DNA from: Conyzicola nivalis
GTDB lineage: Bacteria > Actinomycetota > Actinomycetes > Actinomycetales > Microbacteriaceae
Direction: 5' to 3'
DNA length: 64,000 nucleotides
Assembly: GCF_014639655.1 (NCBI RefSeq)
Contig: NZ_BMGB01000002.1
Location: 558,001-622,000 of the forward strand
Part shown: positions 35,159 through 44,063 of the stretch, piece by piece
How the letters are laid out: every line of letters starts with the position of its first letter
How positions within the stretch are numbered: the stretch's first letter is position 1
Position numbers and translations under genes: made by a program
The notes under the pieces: model-generated
Databases searched by the model: none
Told to the model about the DNA's origin: nothing
What the model saw: only the letters and a program-made list of their open reading frames with translations

Positions 35159-35868
35159 TACTCGGCCTCCATCGCCTCTGCTGCGTCTATTTCTGTACCG
35201 ACCGACCCCGCGAGTGTGCGGAATTCGTTCGTGTCTGCGGTTCCGTAGAGAACGTAGGTGCTGTCGCCCGACTCGGTGACCATCGCGTACGCGAGGTTGC
35301 CCGGGTCGTCGCCGTCACGGTTGTCGTACACCGTCCACTCGCGGCCGTCGACGGTGTCGGTTCCGGTGGCGAGCTGTTGGTCGAGCAGGGTCAGCAGCCA
35401 GGTGGGATTCGCGTCGATGCCCTGGTTCAGTGCGATGAACTGCGTCGACGGGGTGATGAAGCCGATGTTCCAGGTGGAGACCCCGTCGCGCGACTGGCCG
35501 AGGTCGGCGTTGTTCGCCGTCCACTGGGCTGGGACGTCGGGCACCGCGAGCGGCTCGTCGATCGTGGGCTGCGCCTGCTCTGCGACGTCGGCGAAATCCA
35601 CTGCCTCACGCGCCGGCTGGTCGGGGCGCACGACGACGATGACGATGAGCAGCATCAGTCCGACCGAGGCCACGAGCGACCAGACGAGGTTGCGCAGGGT
35701 CTGGTTGGCGCGGTGCTTGCGCGAGTTCTCGGCCTTGCGCGCGGCCGTCTCTTCGGGCGTCTCGGGGCGGCCGAGCTCGGCGACGATCGGCGCCGGCTTC
35801 TGCTGCGGAACCCGCGTGGTGACCGCGCCGGTCGCCTTGCGGTCGCGCGGGGGCTTCTTCTCTGCCAC
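35158..35868 (-). CDS. DUF4245 membrane-anchored protein
   Basis: 236 residues from the GTG two bases past the xseB stop. Basic/proline-rich cytosolic N-terminus, one membrane helix (about 68-88, LVWSLVASVGLMLLIVIVVV) and an external domain with the DUF4245 marks (WTANNADLG, STWNIGFITPS, QQLATGTDTVDGREWTVYDN). Found next to xseB and fum/glpX in many actinobacteria; function unknown, possibly cell-envelope. A longer reading from an upstream ATG would overlap xseB by 58 bases and is less likely. Confidence 0.85.
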   Translation of the reverse strand: MAEKKPPRDRKATGAVTTRVPQQKPAPIVAELGRPETPEETAARKAENSRKHRANQTLRNLVWSLVASVGLMLLIVIVVVRPDQPAREAVDFADVAEQAQPTIDEPLAVPDVPAQWTANNADLGQSRDGVSTWNIGFITPSTQFIALNQGIDANPTWLLTLLDQQLATGTDTVDGREWTVYDNRDGDDPGNLAYAMVTESGDSTYVLYGTADTNEFRTLAGSVGTEIDAAEAMEAE

Positions 35869-35870
35869 GG

Positions 35871-36089
35871 CTACTGCGCGCTCGCGGAACGAGCGGCGTC
35901 GAGTCGGGCCTTCGCGCCGAGCAGCCACTCTTCGCAGCGCTTAGCGGCGGCTTCTCCGCGCTCCCAGAGGGCGAGCGATTCTTCGAGCGTCGACGAGCCC
36001 TGCTCGAGCTCGGACACCACCCGCACGAGTTCGTCGCGCGCCTGCTCGTAGCTGAGCGCGCTGACGTCGGAGTTCACTGCAGTGGCCAC
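35871..36089 (-). CDS. xseB: Exodeoxyribonuclease VII small subunit
   Basis: 72 residues, normal for XseB. It is a helical hairpin with the motif [35 protein letters not shown]. Several copies wrap the large subunit to form the single-strand exonuclease that trims DNA during repair. It lies 13 bases after xseA and 2 bases before the DUF4245 gene. Confidence 0.95.
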   Translation of the reverse strand: MATAVNSDVSALSYEQARDELVRVVSELEQGSSTLEESLALWERGEAAAKRCEEWLLGAKARLDAARSASAQ

Positions 36090-36102
36090 GGAACGATTCT
36101 AC

Positions 36103-37335
36103 CTAGCTCTCGATGGGAGACTCGTCGACGGTGGAACGGATGCGCCCGCGCGCGATGGTGAGGACAAGCTCGGTGCCCACCGGCGCGTCTGCCACGTCAC
36201 GCAGCGCCGCTCCCGAGGGCAACTGTGCGATCGCGTAGCCGCGGTCGAGCGTGCCCTGCGGAGACAGGGCGCGCAACTGTCCGGCGAGCTCGCCGACGCG
36301 GGTCAGCGAGCGTTCGACGACCCGGTCGACGAGTTCGTGGCTGCGGGCCACCCAGCGGGTGAGTTCTTCGGCGCGCGCGTCGACGAGCGCGACCGGGTTC
36401 GCCAGCACCGGCCGGGTGCGCAGCTGCTCGAGCCGGTCGATCTCGTGCGTGAGCAGGGAAGTCATTCGGGTGCCGATGCGCGAGCGGGCCTGGGCGACCC
36501 TGGCGAGCTCCTCCGCGACATCCGGAACGACGCGCTTCGCGGCATCCGTCGGCGTCGAGGCGCGCAGGTCGGCGACCTCGTCGAGCAGGGGCCGGTCGGC
36601 CTCGTGGCCGATGGCGCTGATGAGGGGGGTGACGCAGGCCGCCGCTGCGCGCACGAGCGACTCGTCGCTGAAGACGAGCAGGTTCTGGAAGTCGCCCCCG
36701 CCGCGGGCGACGATGATCACGTCGACCTCGGGGTCGGCGTCGAGCTGGCGGATGCCGGCGGTCACCTCGGCCACGGCGCGTTCGCCCTGCACCGCGGCGT
36801 ACGCGACCCGGAACTTCACGCTCGGCCAGCGCAGTTGCGCGTTGCGCAGCACGTCTTTCTCGGCGTCGCTGTCTTTGCCGGTGACGAGTCCGATCATGGC
36901 GGGCAGGAAGGGCAGGGGTTTCTTTCGCGAGGCGGAGAACAGCCCCTCGCCGGCCAGCTTCTGGCGCAGCAGTTCGAGCCGCTCGAGCAGGTCGCCGAGG
37001 CCGACGTGCCGCATCTCGAAGACCTGCATCGTGAGCGTGCCGCCCTTGACCCAGTAGTTCGGTTTCACGAGGGCGACGACGCGGTCGCCCTGCTTGAGGT
37101 CGGCCGGCAGTTTCGCCTTGACCGACGACCAGATGGTGAAGCCGACCGTGGCGTCTTGCTCGAGGTCTTTCAGCTTGCCGTAGACGTTTCCGCCGGAAAC
37201 GCCCCACTGCGTGATCTCTCCCTCGACCCACACGGTGCCGAGACGGTCGATCCAGCCTTTGATCTTCGACGAGAGCAGACCGACGGGCCACGGGGAGTCG
37301 ACGGTGGCCGGGCCATCCGGTGTGAACTCGACCAA
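36103..37335 (-). CDS. xseA: Exodeoxyribonuclease VII large subunit
   Basis: 410 residues. N-terminal OB-fold (about 15-115, VGLLSSKIKGWIDRLGTVWVEGEI), catalytic core with MIGLVTGKDSDAEKDVL and the ARGGGDFQNLLVFSDESLVRA and ISAIGHEADRPLLDEVADLRASTPTDAA motifs, then a C-terminal helical part. Degrades single-stranded DNA with XseB. The TTG start is chosen because GGAGGGG stands five bases upstream and the protein then begins LVEFTPDG; longer starts run over the ispH promoter and into that gene on the other strand. Confidence 0.94.
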   Translation of the reverse strand: MVEFTPDGPATVDSPWPVGLLSSKIKGWIDRLGTVWVEGEITQWGVSGGNVYGKLKDLEQDATVGFTIWSSVKAKLPADLKQGDRVVALVKPNYWVKGGTLTMQVFEMRHVGLGDLLERLELLRQKLAGEGLFSASRKKPLPFLPAMIGLVTGKDSDAEKDVLRNAQLRWPSVKFRVAYAAVQGERAVAEVTAGIRQLDADPEVDVIIVARGGGDFQNLLVFSDESLVRAAAACVTPLISAIGHEADRPLLDEVADLRASTPTDAAKRVVPDVAEELARVAQARSRIGTRMTSLLTHEIDRLEQLRTRPVLANPVALVDARAEELTRWVARSHELVDRVVERSLTRVGELAGQLRALSPQGTLDRGYAIAQLPSGAALRDVADAPVGTELVLTIARGRIRSTVDESPIES

Positions 37336-37347
37336 GCTGACCCCTCC

Positions 37348-37377
37348 CAGACAGGCGCGGCGCACGCCACGTAGAAT
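37348..37377 (+). promoter_or_regulatory. Promoter of ispH (leaderless type)
   Basis: CAGACA (-35 like) 18 bases before TAGAAT, which is followed by six bases and the GTG of ispH. Transcription would begin at the start codon. Lies between the divergent xseA and ispH genes. Confidence 0.55.
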
Positions 37378-37383
37378 TGCCCC

Positions 37384-38481
37384 GTGAGCAATATCACTAA
37401 TGGAAACGTCGCCGTGCATCTCGAGATGCCGCGCGTTCCCGCGCTGCGGAACAGGCTAAAGGATACCCCCGTCACCGGAAGCAAGCGGGTTCTGCTCGCC
37501 GCCCCCCGCGGCTACTGCGCTGGGGTGGACAGGGCGGTCATCGCCGTCGAGAAGGCACTCGAACGTTTCGGCGCCCCCGTCTACGTGCGCAAGCAGATCG
37601 TGCACAACATCCACGTCGTCTCCACCCTGGAGAAGAAGGGCGCCATCTTCGTCGACGACGTCGCCGAAGTTCCGCAGGGCTCGCACATCGTCTTCAGCGC
37701 CCACGGCGTATCGCCCGCCGTCGTGCAGGGCGCCGCCGACCGCCAGCTCGACGCCATCGACGCCACCTGCCCGCTCGTGACCAAGGTGCACCGCGAGGCC
37801 GTGCGCTTCGCGAAGCAGGACTTCGAGATCCTGCTGATCGGGCACCACGGCCACGAAGAGGTCGAGGGAACCATGGGCCACGCTCCCGAACGCACGACCC
37901 TGGTCAACAGCCCCGCCGACGTGCCGAACATCGTCGTGAACAACCCCGACCATGTCGTCTGGCTCTCGCAGACGACGTTGAGTGTGGATGAAACGATGGA
38001 AACCGTTCGCCTGCTGCGCCAGCGCTTCCCGAACCTCCAGGACCCGCCGAGCGACGACATCTGCTACGCCACCACCAACCGCCAGGTCGCGATCCGCAAG
38101 GTCGCCGCCGAGGCCGAGCTGGTGATCGTCGTCGGCTCCTCGAACAGCTCGAACACGATGCGTCTCGTCGACGTCGCCCTGGAGTACGGCGCGAAGGCCG
38201 CCTACCGGGTCGACTACGCGAGCGAGATCCAGCAGGAGTGGCTCGACGGCGTCGCGACCGTCGGTGTCACCAGCGGCGCCTCCGTTCCCGAGGTGCTCGT
38301 GCAGGAGGTCCTCGACGACCTCGCCGACGCCGGCTACGGCGACGTGAGCCAGGTCGTCACGGCCGAGGAAGACCTCATGTTCTCGCTGCCGAAGGAGTTG
38401 CGCAAAGACGCCGACGGCAACGCCGACGAGCGCGGTCTCGGTGGCCGGGTGCGGCAGCTGGACTGGCAGAAGAACCGATGA
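37384..38481 (+). CDS. ispH: 4-hydroxy-3-methylbut-2-enyl diphosphate reductase
   Basis: 365 residues. The three cysteines that hold the iron-sulfur cluster are Cys45 ([10 protein letters not shown]), Cys129 ([11 protein letters not shown]) and Cys227 ([11 protein letters not shown]). It makes isopentenyl and dimethylallyl diphosphate in the last step of the MEP pathway, feeding the cis-prenyltransferase earlier in this window. The first 33 residues are a poorly conserved extension. GTG start with a leaderless-type promoter. The end overlaps the DUF6264 gene (ATGA), and a sensor kinase pair follows, which is unusual for ispH. Confidence 0.96.
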   Translation: MSNITNGNVAVHLEMPRVPALRNRLKDTPVTGSKRVLLAAPRGYCAGVDRAVIAVEKALERFGAPVYVRKQIVHNIHVVSTLEKKGAIFVDDVAEVPQGSHIVFSAHGVSPAVVQGAADRQLDAIDATCPLVTKVHREAVRFAKQDFEILLIGHHGHEEVEGTMGHAPERTTLVNSPADVPNIVVNNPDHVVWLSQTTLSVDETMETVRLLRQRFPNLQDPPSDDICYATTNRQVAIRKVAAEAELVIVVGSSNSSNTMRLVDVALEYGAKAAYRVDYASEIQQEWLDGVATVGVTSGASVPEVLVQEVLDDLADAGYGDVSQVVTAEEDLMFSLPKELRKDADGNADERGLGGRVRQLDWQKNR

Positions 38482-38999
38482 GCGACCAGCGCGAGCGGCC
38501 GCAATACGGCGAGTACGCGAGTGTCGACGAGCAGGTCGCCGCCGGAGGTTTCCGGGTCGAACACGAGCAGCCCGCCGCCGCGCCCCTCGCGCCGCCGCTC
38601 GCCACGACCCGTGTGCCGGGCGCCCCGCCGACCCCGCGCCCGTGGGACCTCGCTCTCACCGTCACCTTCCTCGTCTTCGGTGCCTACTCGGTCGCGTCGT
38701 CGGTCCCGAGCCTGCTCGACTTCGGCGCCACCCTCGACCAGATGTACGCGCTGAGCGGCTACGGCGATTACACCGAGCTCGAGCTGGCGCACAGCATCGG
38801 CATCGCCATCCTCGTCAGCCAGTCGGTGCTCTTCGTGGTGACGGTGATCGTCACCCTGATACGGTTGCGCGCCCGCAAGCTGGCGTTCTTCGTTCCCCTG
38901 ATCGGCGGTGCCCTCGCCGGAATCGTGATCTTCGTGCTGCTGCTGGTGGCAATGGTCTCGGATCCCGCGCTCGCCGCCACCATCGGCACACCGAGCTAG
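38478..38999 (+). CDS. DUF6264 family membrane protein
   Basis: 173 residues. Polar N-terminus with [13 protein letters not shown], a mark of this actinobacterial family, a proline-rich linker, then about three to four helices (about 54-80, 98-125, 133-160). Function unknown. Starts within the ispH stop and precedes the kinase by five bases, so all are probably one transcript. Confidence 0.75.
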   Translation: MSDQRERPQYGEYASVDEQVAAGGFRVEHEQPAAAPLAPPLATTRVPGAPPTPRPWDLALTVTFLVFGAYSVASSVPSLLDFGATLDQMYALSGYGDYTELELAHSIGIAILVSQSVLFVVTVIVTLIRLRARKLAFFVPLIGGALAGIVIFVLLLVAMVSDPALAATIGTPS

Positions 39000-39004
39000 C
39001 CACG

Positions 39005-40240
39005 GTGGCGGAGACGTCGCGGGTCGCGATCCTGCCCCGCGGGGTGGCGTCGAACATCCTCGTCATCGCGATCTCCCGGGGAGCGTGGGCCGTCTCGGTC
39101 GCGCTGATGATCATGACGATCCCGATCGTGATCGACGTCGCCGTCGACCGCGGATTCGCCGACCGGGTGTGGCTGCCCTTACTCTGCATCGCCGGCCTGC
39201 TCGCGCTGCTCGGCGTCAGCGGCTGGCGACCCGGCACCGCGACCCGGGTGCTCTTCGTCCTCGGCGGCGCCGCGCTCGCGGTCGTCTACGAGGTGGCGCT
39301 GCTCTCCGCCGATCCGACGCTGAACGACGACGCGAGCTTCGTGCTCAACCGGCCGGCGATGGTCCTGGCCTTCGCCGGCGCGTCGACCCTGCGACCGCTC
39401 GTCGGTGCGGTCTGGAGCCTCGCCGGCTACGCTCTCTCTTTCGTCGTGTCGGCCATCGCGTCGGCGATCACGGGGCTCGCCTTCGTGCCGGGCTGGGGCC
39501 CGACGATCGCCTTCGTCGTCTATGCCGGCTGCTATCTGGCGCTCATCGCCGTGCGGGCCACCCAGGACAAGCAGATCCCCGACCTCGCGCGGCTGGAGGA
39601 GGACACCAGGCGCCTCGCGATCGAGAGCCAGTTCGAGCAGCGTGCCGCGGCGATCGTGCACGACACGGTGCTCAGCGACCTGACCGCGATCATGAACGCC
39701 AACGGTCCCCTCGACGAGCGGGCCCGTGCACGCTTCCGGGCGGATGTCGCGACCCTCAGCGATTCCGCCTGGCTGCGTGAATCGGCGGAACCCACGGTCG
39801 TCGCCCCGCTCGATGCCGTGCTGCGCAACGCCCTCGAGACCCTGGTCAGCGACTTCCAGTGGCGCGGGCTCTCGGTCGACGTGACCGGGGATTCCCGCGA
39901 GGTCATCCGGGTGTCGCCGGAGGCGGCATCCTCTCTCGTCCTCGCGGTGCGCGCCTGCCTCGACAACGTGCTCGACCACGCCGAGACGGGGTCGGCCGAA
40001 CTCGTGATCTCGACCACGACGCGGGCCATGACGATCATGGTGGTCGACCACGGCGTCGGCTTCGACCCCGCGGCGGTCGCGGGCGACCGGCTCGGCCTGC
40101 GCTCCTCGGTGGTCGCGCGTATCCGCTCGCACGGCGGATCGGTGCGCGTCTGGTCGACGCCGGGCAGCGGCACCTCCGTGCTCATCAGCGTGCCCGCCGC
40201 CGAGTTCGAACAGCCGAGCGGAGCGTCCAGTGTCTCGTGA
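39005..40240 (+). CDS. Sensor histidine kinase
   Basis: 411 residues. Five or six N-terminal helices form the sensor part (about 20-185). The dimerisation helix has the probable phospho-histidine His219 in AAIVHDTVLSDLTAIM, as in HisKA_3/NarL-type kinases. The ATPase domain has the N box CLDNVLDHAE (about 318-327), G1 DHGVGFD (about 349) and G2 PGSGTSV. It should pass a membrane signal to a LuxR-type regulator, but no regulator gene is present on either side. It overlaps the following pseudo-kinase gene by 11 bases. Confidence 0.85.
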   Translation: MAETSRVAILPRGVASNILVIAISRGAWAVSVALMIMTIPIVIDVAVDRGFADRVWLPLLCIAGLLALLGVSGWRPGTATRVLFVLGGAALAVVYEVALLSADPTLNDDASFVLNRPAMVLAFAGASTLRPLVGAVWSLAGYALSFVVSAIASAITGLAFVPGWGPTIAFVVYAGCYLALIAVRATQDKQIPDLARLEEDTRRLAIESQFEQRAAAIVHDTVLSDLTAIMNANGPLDERARARFRADVATLSDSAWLRESAEPTVVAPLDAVLRNALETLVSDFQWRGLSVDVTGDSREVIRVSPEAASSLVLAVRACLDNVLDHAETGSAELVISTTTRAMTIMVVDHGVGFDPAAVAGDRLGLRSSVVARIRSHGGSVRVWSTPGSGTSVLISVPAAEFEQPSGASSVS

Positions 40241-41366
40241 CGACTGGACGGTCTCGCCGCAGCAGATCGATCCGCTGAGCTGGTTCACGCGCCCGCTGGT
40301 GCCCGTCGCGTTCGCGCTGCTCACCGTCGTGGTCGGCCTCGCCACCACCTTCTTCCAGTGGAGGCTCGTCGGCGAACCCTGGCTCGACGTTCTGGCGATC
40401 GCCCTCATCGCGAGCGCCTGCGTGCTCGTCCAGATCTCGACCAGACCGCTGCGCCCCACCTTCGGCCCGCGTCAGGCGCTCGCGCCGCTCGCCCTCGCCG
40501 TCGGCGGTCTCGCCCTCGCGACGCTGAGCGCGATCGACTCCGACACTCTCGTGCAGTACTGGTGGGCATCGATCGGGGTCGGCTGTGTCGTCGCGGCGCT
40601 CGGACCGTTCTCGACGGCGCGGCAGGTGCTCGTCTACGGGACCGGCCTGACCGTCGTCACCGCCGCGTGCGGCTATGTCGCGTTCGCGCCCGACTCGAAC
40701 GTCTGGCCCGGCCTCAGCGTCACGCTCATCGCCGGGTGCGCCGGTGTGATCGCGACGGTGGCGACCGCCACCTTCTGTTACGTCGTCGTCTCGCGCACGC
40801 GGTTGCTGCTGCGCGGAGCCGAGCCGCCCACCCAGGAAGGGCCGAGCGACGAGCTGGCGCGCCGGGTCGAACGCCGCACACTGGCGCGGCTCGGCAGCAG
40901 GGTGGCGCCGTTCCTCGAGGGCATCGCCGACGCCGGGGAGGTGACGGCCGCCGACCGCGCGCTCGCCGGGCAGCTCGCCCGCCAACTACGCTCCGACCTC
41001 GTGAGCCAGGTGAACCGCACCTGGCTCGACTCGGTGGCGCTGTTCGGGCGCATCTACGTCGTCGACCCCGACCGGCTCGCCGACCGGATGAACCCGGCGC
41101 AGCGCACCGCCCTGCGCGCGCTGCTGCTCAGCGTGACCACGAACCCGGGAGCCGCCGCGGGTTCGCTCTTCATCGAACTGCGCGGAGAACCGGATGGCTC
41201 GACGGCGGTGGCCCTCAGCCTCGACTTCTCGCTTCCCGAGGGCAGACGCGCCATGCTGCTCGCGCCGTACTACCTGACGCTGCAGACCACCGTCGACTCG
41301 CTCACGTGGGACCCCTCACGCGACCTGCTGCGATTCCAGCTGCCCGCGCAGGGGTCCGACACGTAG
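40230..41366 (+). CDS. Membrane protein with degenerate kinase-like C-terminus (pseudo-kinase)
   Basis: 378 residues. About six helices (25-190), then a soluble part. ARRVERRTLARLGSRVAPFLEGIADAGEVTAADRALAGQLARQ-like sequence follows the layout of the helical region of actinobacterial sensor kinases, but no phospho-histidine is in place. The final 100 residues have alternating strands like an ATPase domain (RTALRALLLSVTTN, SLFIELRG, LTWDPSRDLLRFQLPA) without N, G1 or G2 boxes. I therefore read it as a catalytically dead partner of the kinase upstream, with which it overlaps. Identity by fold is an inference. Confidence 0.6.
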   Translation: MSRDDWTVSPQQIDPLSWFTRPLVPVAFALLTVVVGLATTFFQWRLVGEPWLDVLAIALIASACVLVQISTRPLRPTFGPRQALAPLALAVGGLALATLSAIDSDTLVQYWWASIGVGCVVAALGPFSTARQVLVYGTGLTVVTAACGYVAFAPDSNVWPGLSVTLIAGCAGVIATVATATFCYVVVSRTRLLLRGAEPPTQEGPSDELARRVERRTLARLGSRVAPFLEGIADAGEVTAADRALAGQLARQLRSDLVSQVNRTWLDSVALFGRIYVVDPDRLADRMNPAQRTALRALLLSVTTNPGAAAGSLFIELRGEPDGSTAVALSLDFSLPEGRRAMLLAPYYLTLQTTVDSLTWDPSRDLLRFQLPAQGSDT

Positions 41367-41371
41367 CGGGG

Positions 41372-42400
<1,029 letters not shown>

Positions 42401-42554
42401 ACGGCCTCCAGAGCTGAATTCTTCGGACTATCCGGTCGGGGAAAGTCTAGCCAGCGCGGGGCCGAGCGGGCCCGCGCTACAGTTGAACAGACGTTGATTC
42501 GCCTCTCGAATCCCACCACAGCGCCACGCAATCGACCTTGAGGACGACCCACAC
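42401..42554. promoter_or_regulatory. Shared control region of fbaA and glpX
   Basis: 154 bases between divergent genes. TAGACT (minus, 42449-42444) and TACAGT (plus, 42478-42483) are the likely -10 boxes, back to back about 30 bases apart. GGCCGAGCGGGCC-like palindromic GC-rich DNA lies between them. The glpX transcript would have a leader of about 65 bases. Confidence 0.4.
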
Positions 42555-43538
42555 GTGAGCCCAGAATCCGGCACTCTCTACCTGCACCCCGACCGCAACC
42601 TCGGCATGGAACTCGTTCGCGCCACCGAAGCGGCCGCCATCCGCGCTGTACCGTTCATCGGCCGCGGCGACAAAAACGCGGCCGACGGCGCCGCCGTCGA
42701 CGCTATGCGCAAGTTCCTCGGCACCGTCGAGTTCGACGGTCTCGTCGTCATCGGCGAGGGCGAGAAAGACCACGCCCCCATGCTCTACAACGGCGAGCAC
42801 GTCGGCTCCGGCGAGGGGCCCGCGTGCGACATCGCCGTCGACCCGATCGACGGCACGTCGCTCACCGCCGCCGGCCGCCAGAACGCGCTGAGCATGATCG
42901 CCGTCTCCGACCGCGGCAGCATGTACGACCCGAGCGCCGTGTTCTACATGGAGAAGATCGTCACCGGCGCCGAGGGTCACGGCATCGTCGACCTGCGTAA
43001 GCCGATCGGCGAGAACATCCGCGCCTTGGCCAAGGCCAAGGGCAAGGACGTCTCCGACATGGTCATCGCCGTGCTCGACCGCCCGCGCCACCAGCAGCTG
43101 GTCGAGGACATCCGCGCATCCGGCGCCGGCACCCGCATGCTGCTCGACGGCGACGTCGCGGGCGGCATCAACGCCGCGATGCACGGCACCCGCATCGACA
43201 TGTGCGTCGGCACCGGCGGAACCCCCGAGGGCATCATCACCGCCTGCGCCCTGAAGGCCCTCGGCGGATTCATCCAAGGCCGCCTCCTCCCGCGCGACGA
43301 CGACGAGCGCCAGCGCGCCATCGACGCCGGACACGACCTCGACCGCGTGCTCGAGGTGAACGACCTCGTCACGAGCGACAACACCTACTTCGTCGCGACC
43401 GGCGTCACCGACGGCCAGCTCGTCGACGGTGTGCGCAAGGTCGGGCCGAACATCCGCACCGAGAGCATCATCCTGCGCGGCCGCTCGGGCACCGTGCGTC
43501 GCGTCGTCGCGGAGCACCTCGCCGAGAAGTGGCTGTAA
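42555..43538 (+). CDS. glpX: Fructose-1,6-bisphosphatase class II
   Basis: 327 residues. Metal and substrate motifs: VVIGEGEKDHAPML, DPIDGTSLTAAG (the lithium-sensitive phosphatase-like DPIDGT) and VGTGGTPEGIITACALK. It removes the 1-phosphate of fructose 1,6-bisphosphate for gluconeogenesis; actinobacteria rely on GlpX as the main enzyme. GTG start. Followed by a 67-base stem-loop. Confidence 0.95.
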   Translation: MSPESGTLYLHPDRNLGMELVRATEAAAIRAVPFIGRGDKNAADGAAVDAMRKFLGTVEFDGLVVIGEGEKDHAPMLYNGEHVGSGEGPACDIAVDPIDGTSLTAAGRQNALSMIAVSDRGSMYDPSAVFYMEKIVTGAEGHGIVDLRKPIGENIRALAKAKGKDVSDMVIAVLDRPRHQQLVEDIRASGAGTRMLLDGDVAGGINAAMHGTRIDMCVGTGGTPEGIITACALKALGGFIQGRLLPRDDDERQRAIDAGHDLDRVLEVNDLVTSDNTYFVATGVTDGQLVDGVRKVGPNIRTESIILRGRSGTVRRVVAEHLAEKWL

Positions 43539-43566
43539 CGCCGCCGCTCGACAGGACCGCCTGATT

Positions 43567-43633
43567 CGAACGCCGCGTCGACAGGACGGATGCGCCCGCA
43601 CGGGCCCGTCCCGTACTGTTGACGCGGCGTTCG
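43567..43633. terminator. Long stem-loop after glpX
   Basis: CGAACGCCGCGTC and GACGCGGCGTTCG are perfect 13-base arms 41 bases apart, with further pairing inside (GACAG...CTGTT, ACGG...CCGT). The left part has two direct copies of TCGACAGGAC about 31 bases apart. Works as a terminator or is a mobile palindromic repeat. Confidence 0.6.
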
Positions 43634-43686
43634 TTTCATCCGCCCGACTGACGCGGCTTGCGCGCCCCGTCCGTCAGACTGTTGAC

Positions 43687-44019
43687 GTGAGAGCCCACCC
43701 CGTCGCAGCCGCGCTCGGGCTCGTCGCCGCCCAGCTCGGGCTGGCGGCCGTCCTCACGTCGCAGATTCTCGCGGTGGCCTATCGGATGCCGGGCGTAGGA
43801 AGCCTCGACGAACTCGGGCGCCTCGGATCGGGACCCGGGTGGGCGTTTGCGGCGGCCTGGGCGCCGGCGGCGGTGGCGATCCCGATCACCTTGATTCTGC
43901 TCGCGCAGAGATTCCGGCGGCGGGCGTGGACCCTGCCGGCCGTCGGGATGCTGGTGAGCGTCGCGGGCTGGCTGTGGGCGGTCTCCACCTTCGAGCAGCC
44001 CACGATCGTCGGCGGCTGA
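43687..44019 (+). CDS. Small membrane protein, unknown function
   Basis: 110 residues with three likely helices (about 5-30, 52-75, 84-102) and few charged residues except an RFRRR loop on the inner side. No family recognised. GTG start six bases after CAGACT, again fitting a leaderless promoter. It lies alone between glpX and the pucR-like gene, same strand. High G/C third positions support that it is coding. Confidence 0.6.
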   Translation: MRAHPVAAALGLVAAQLGLAAVLTSQILAVAYRMPGVGSLDELGRLGSGPGWAFAAAWAPAAVAIPITLILLAQRFRRRAWTLPAVGMLVSVAGWLWAVSTFEQPTIVGG

Positions 44020-44031
44020 ACGGCCGCCCGG

Positions 44032-44037
44032 TAAACT
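44032..44037 (+). promoter_or_regulatory. -10 element of PucR-like regulator gene
   Basis: TAAACT, 26 bases before the GTG, which would give a leader of about 20 bases holding the GGAAAGG ribosome site. Confidence 0.4.
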
Positions 44038-44063
44038 CCTCTGACGAACGGAAAGGTGGGGCG

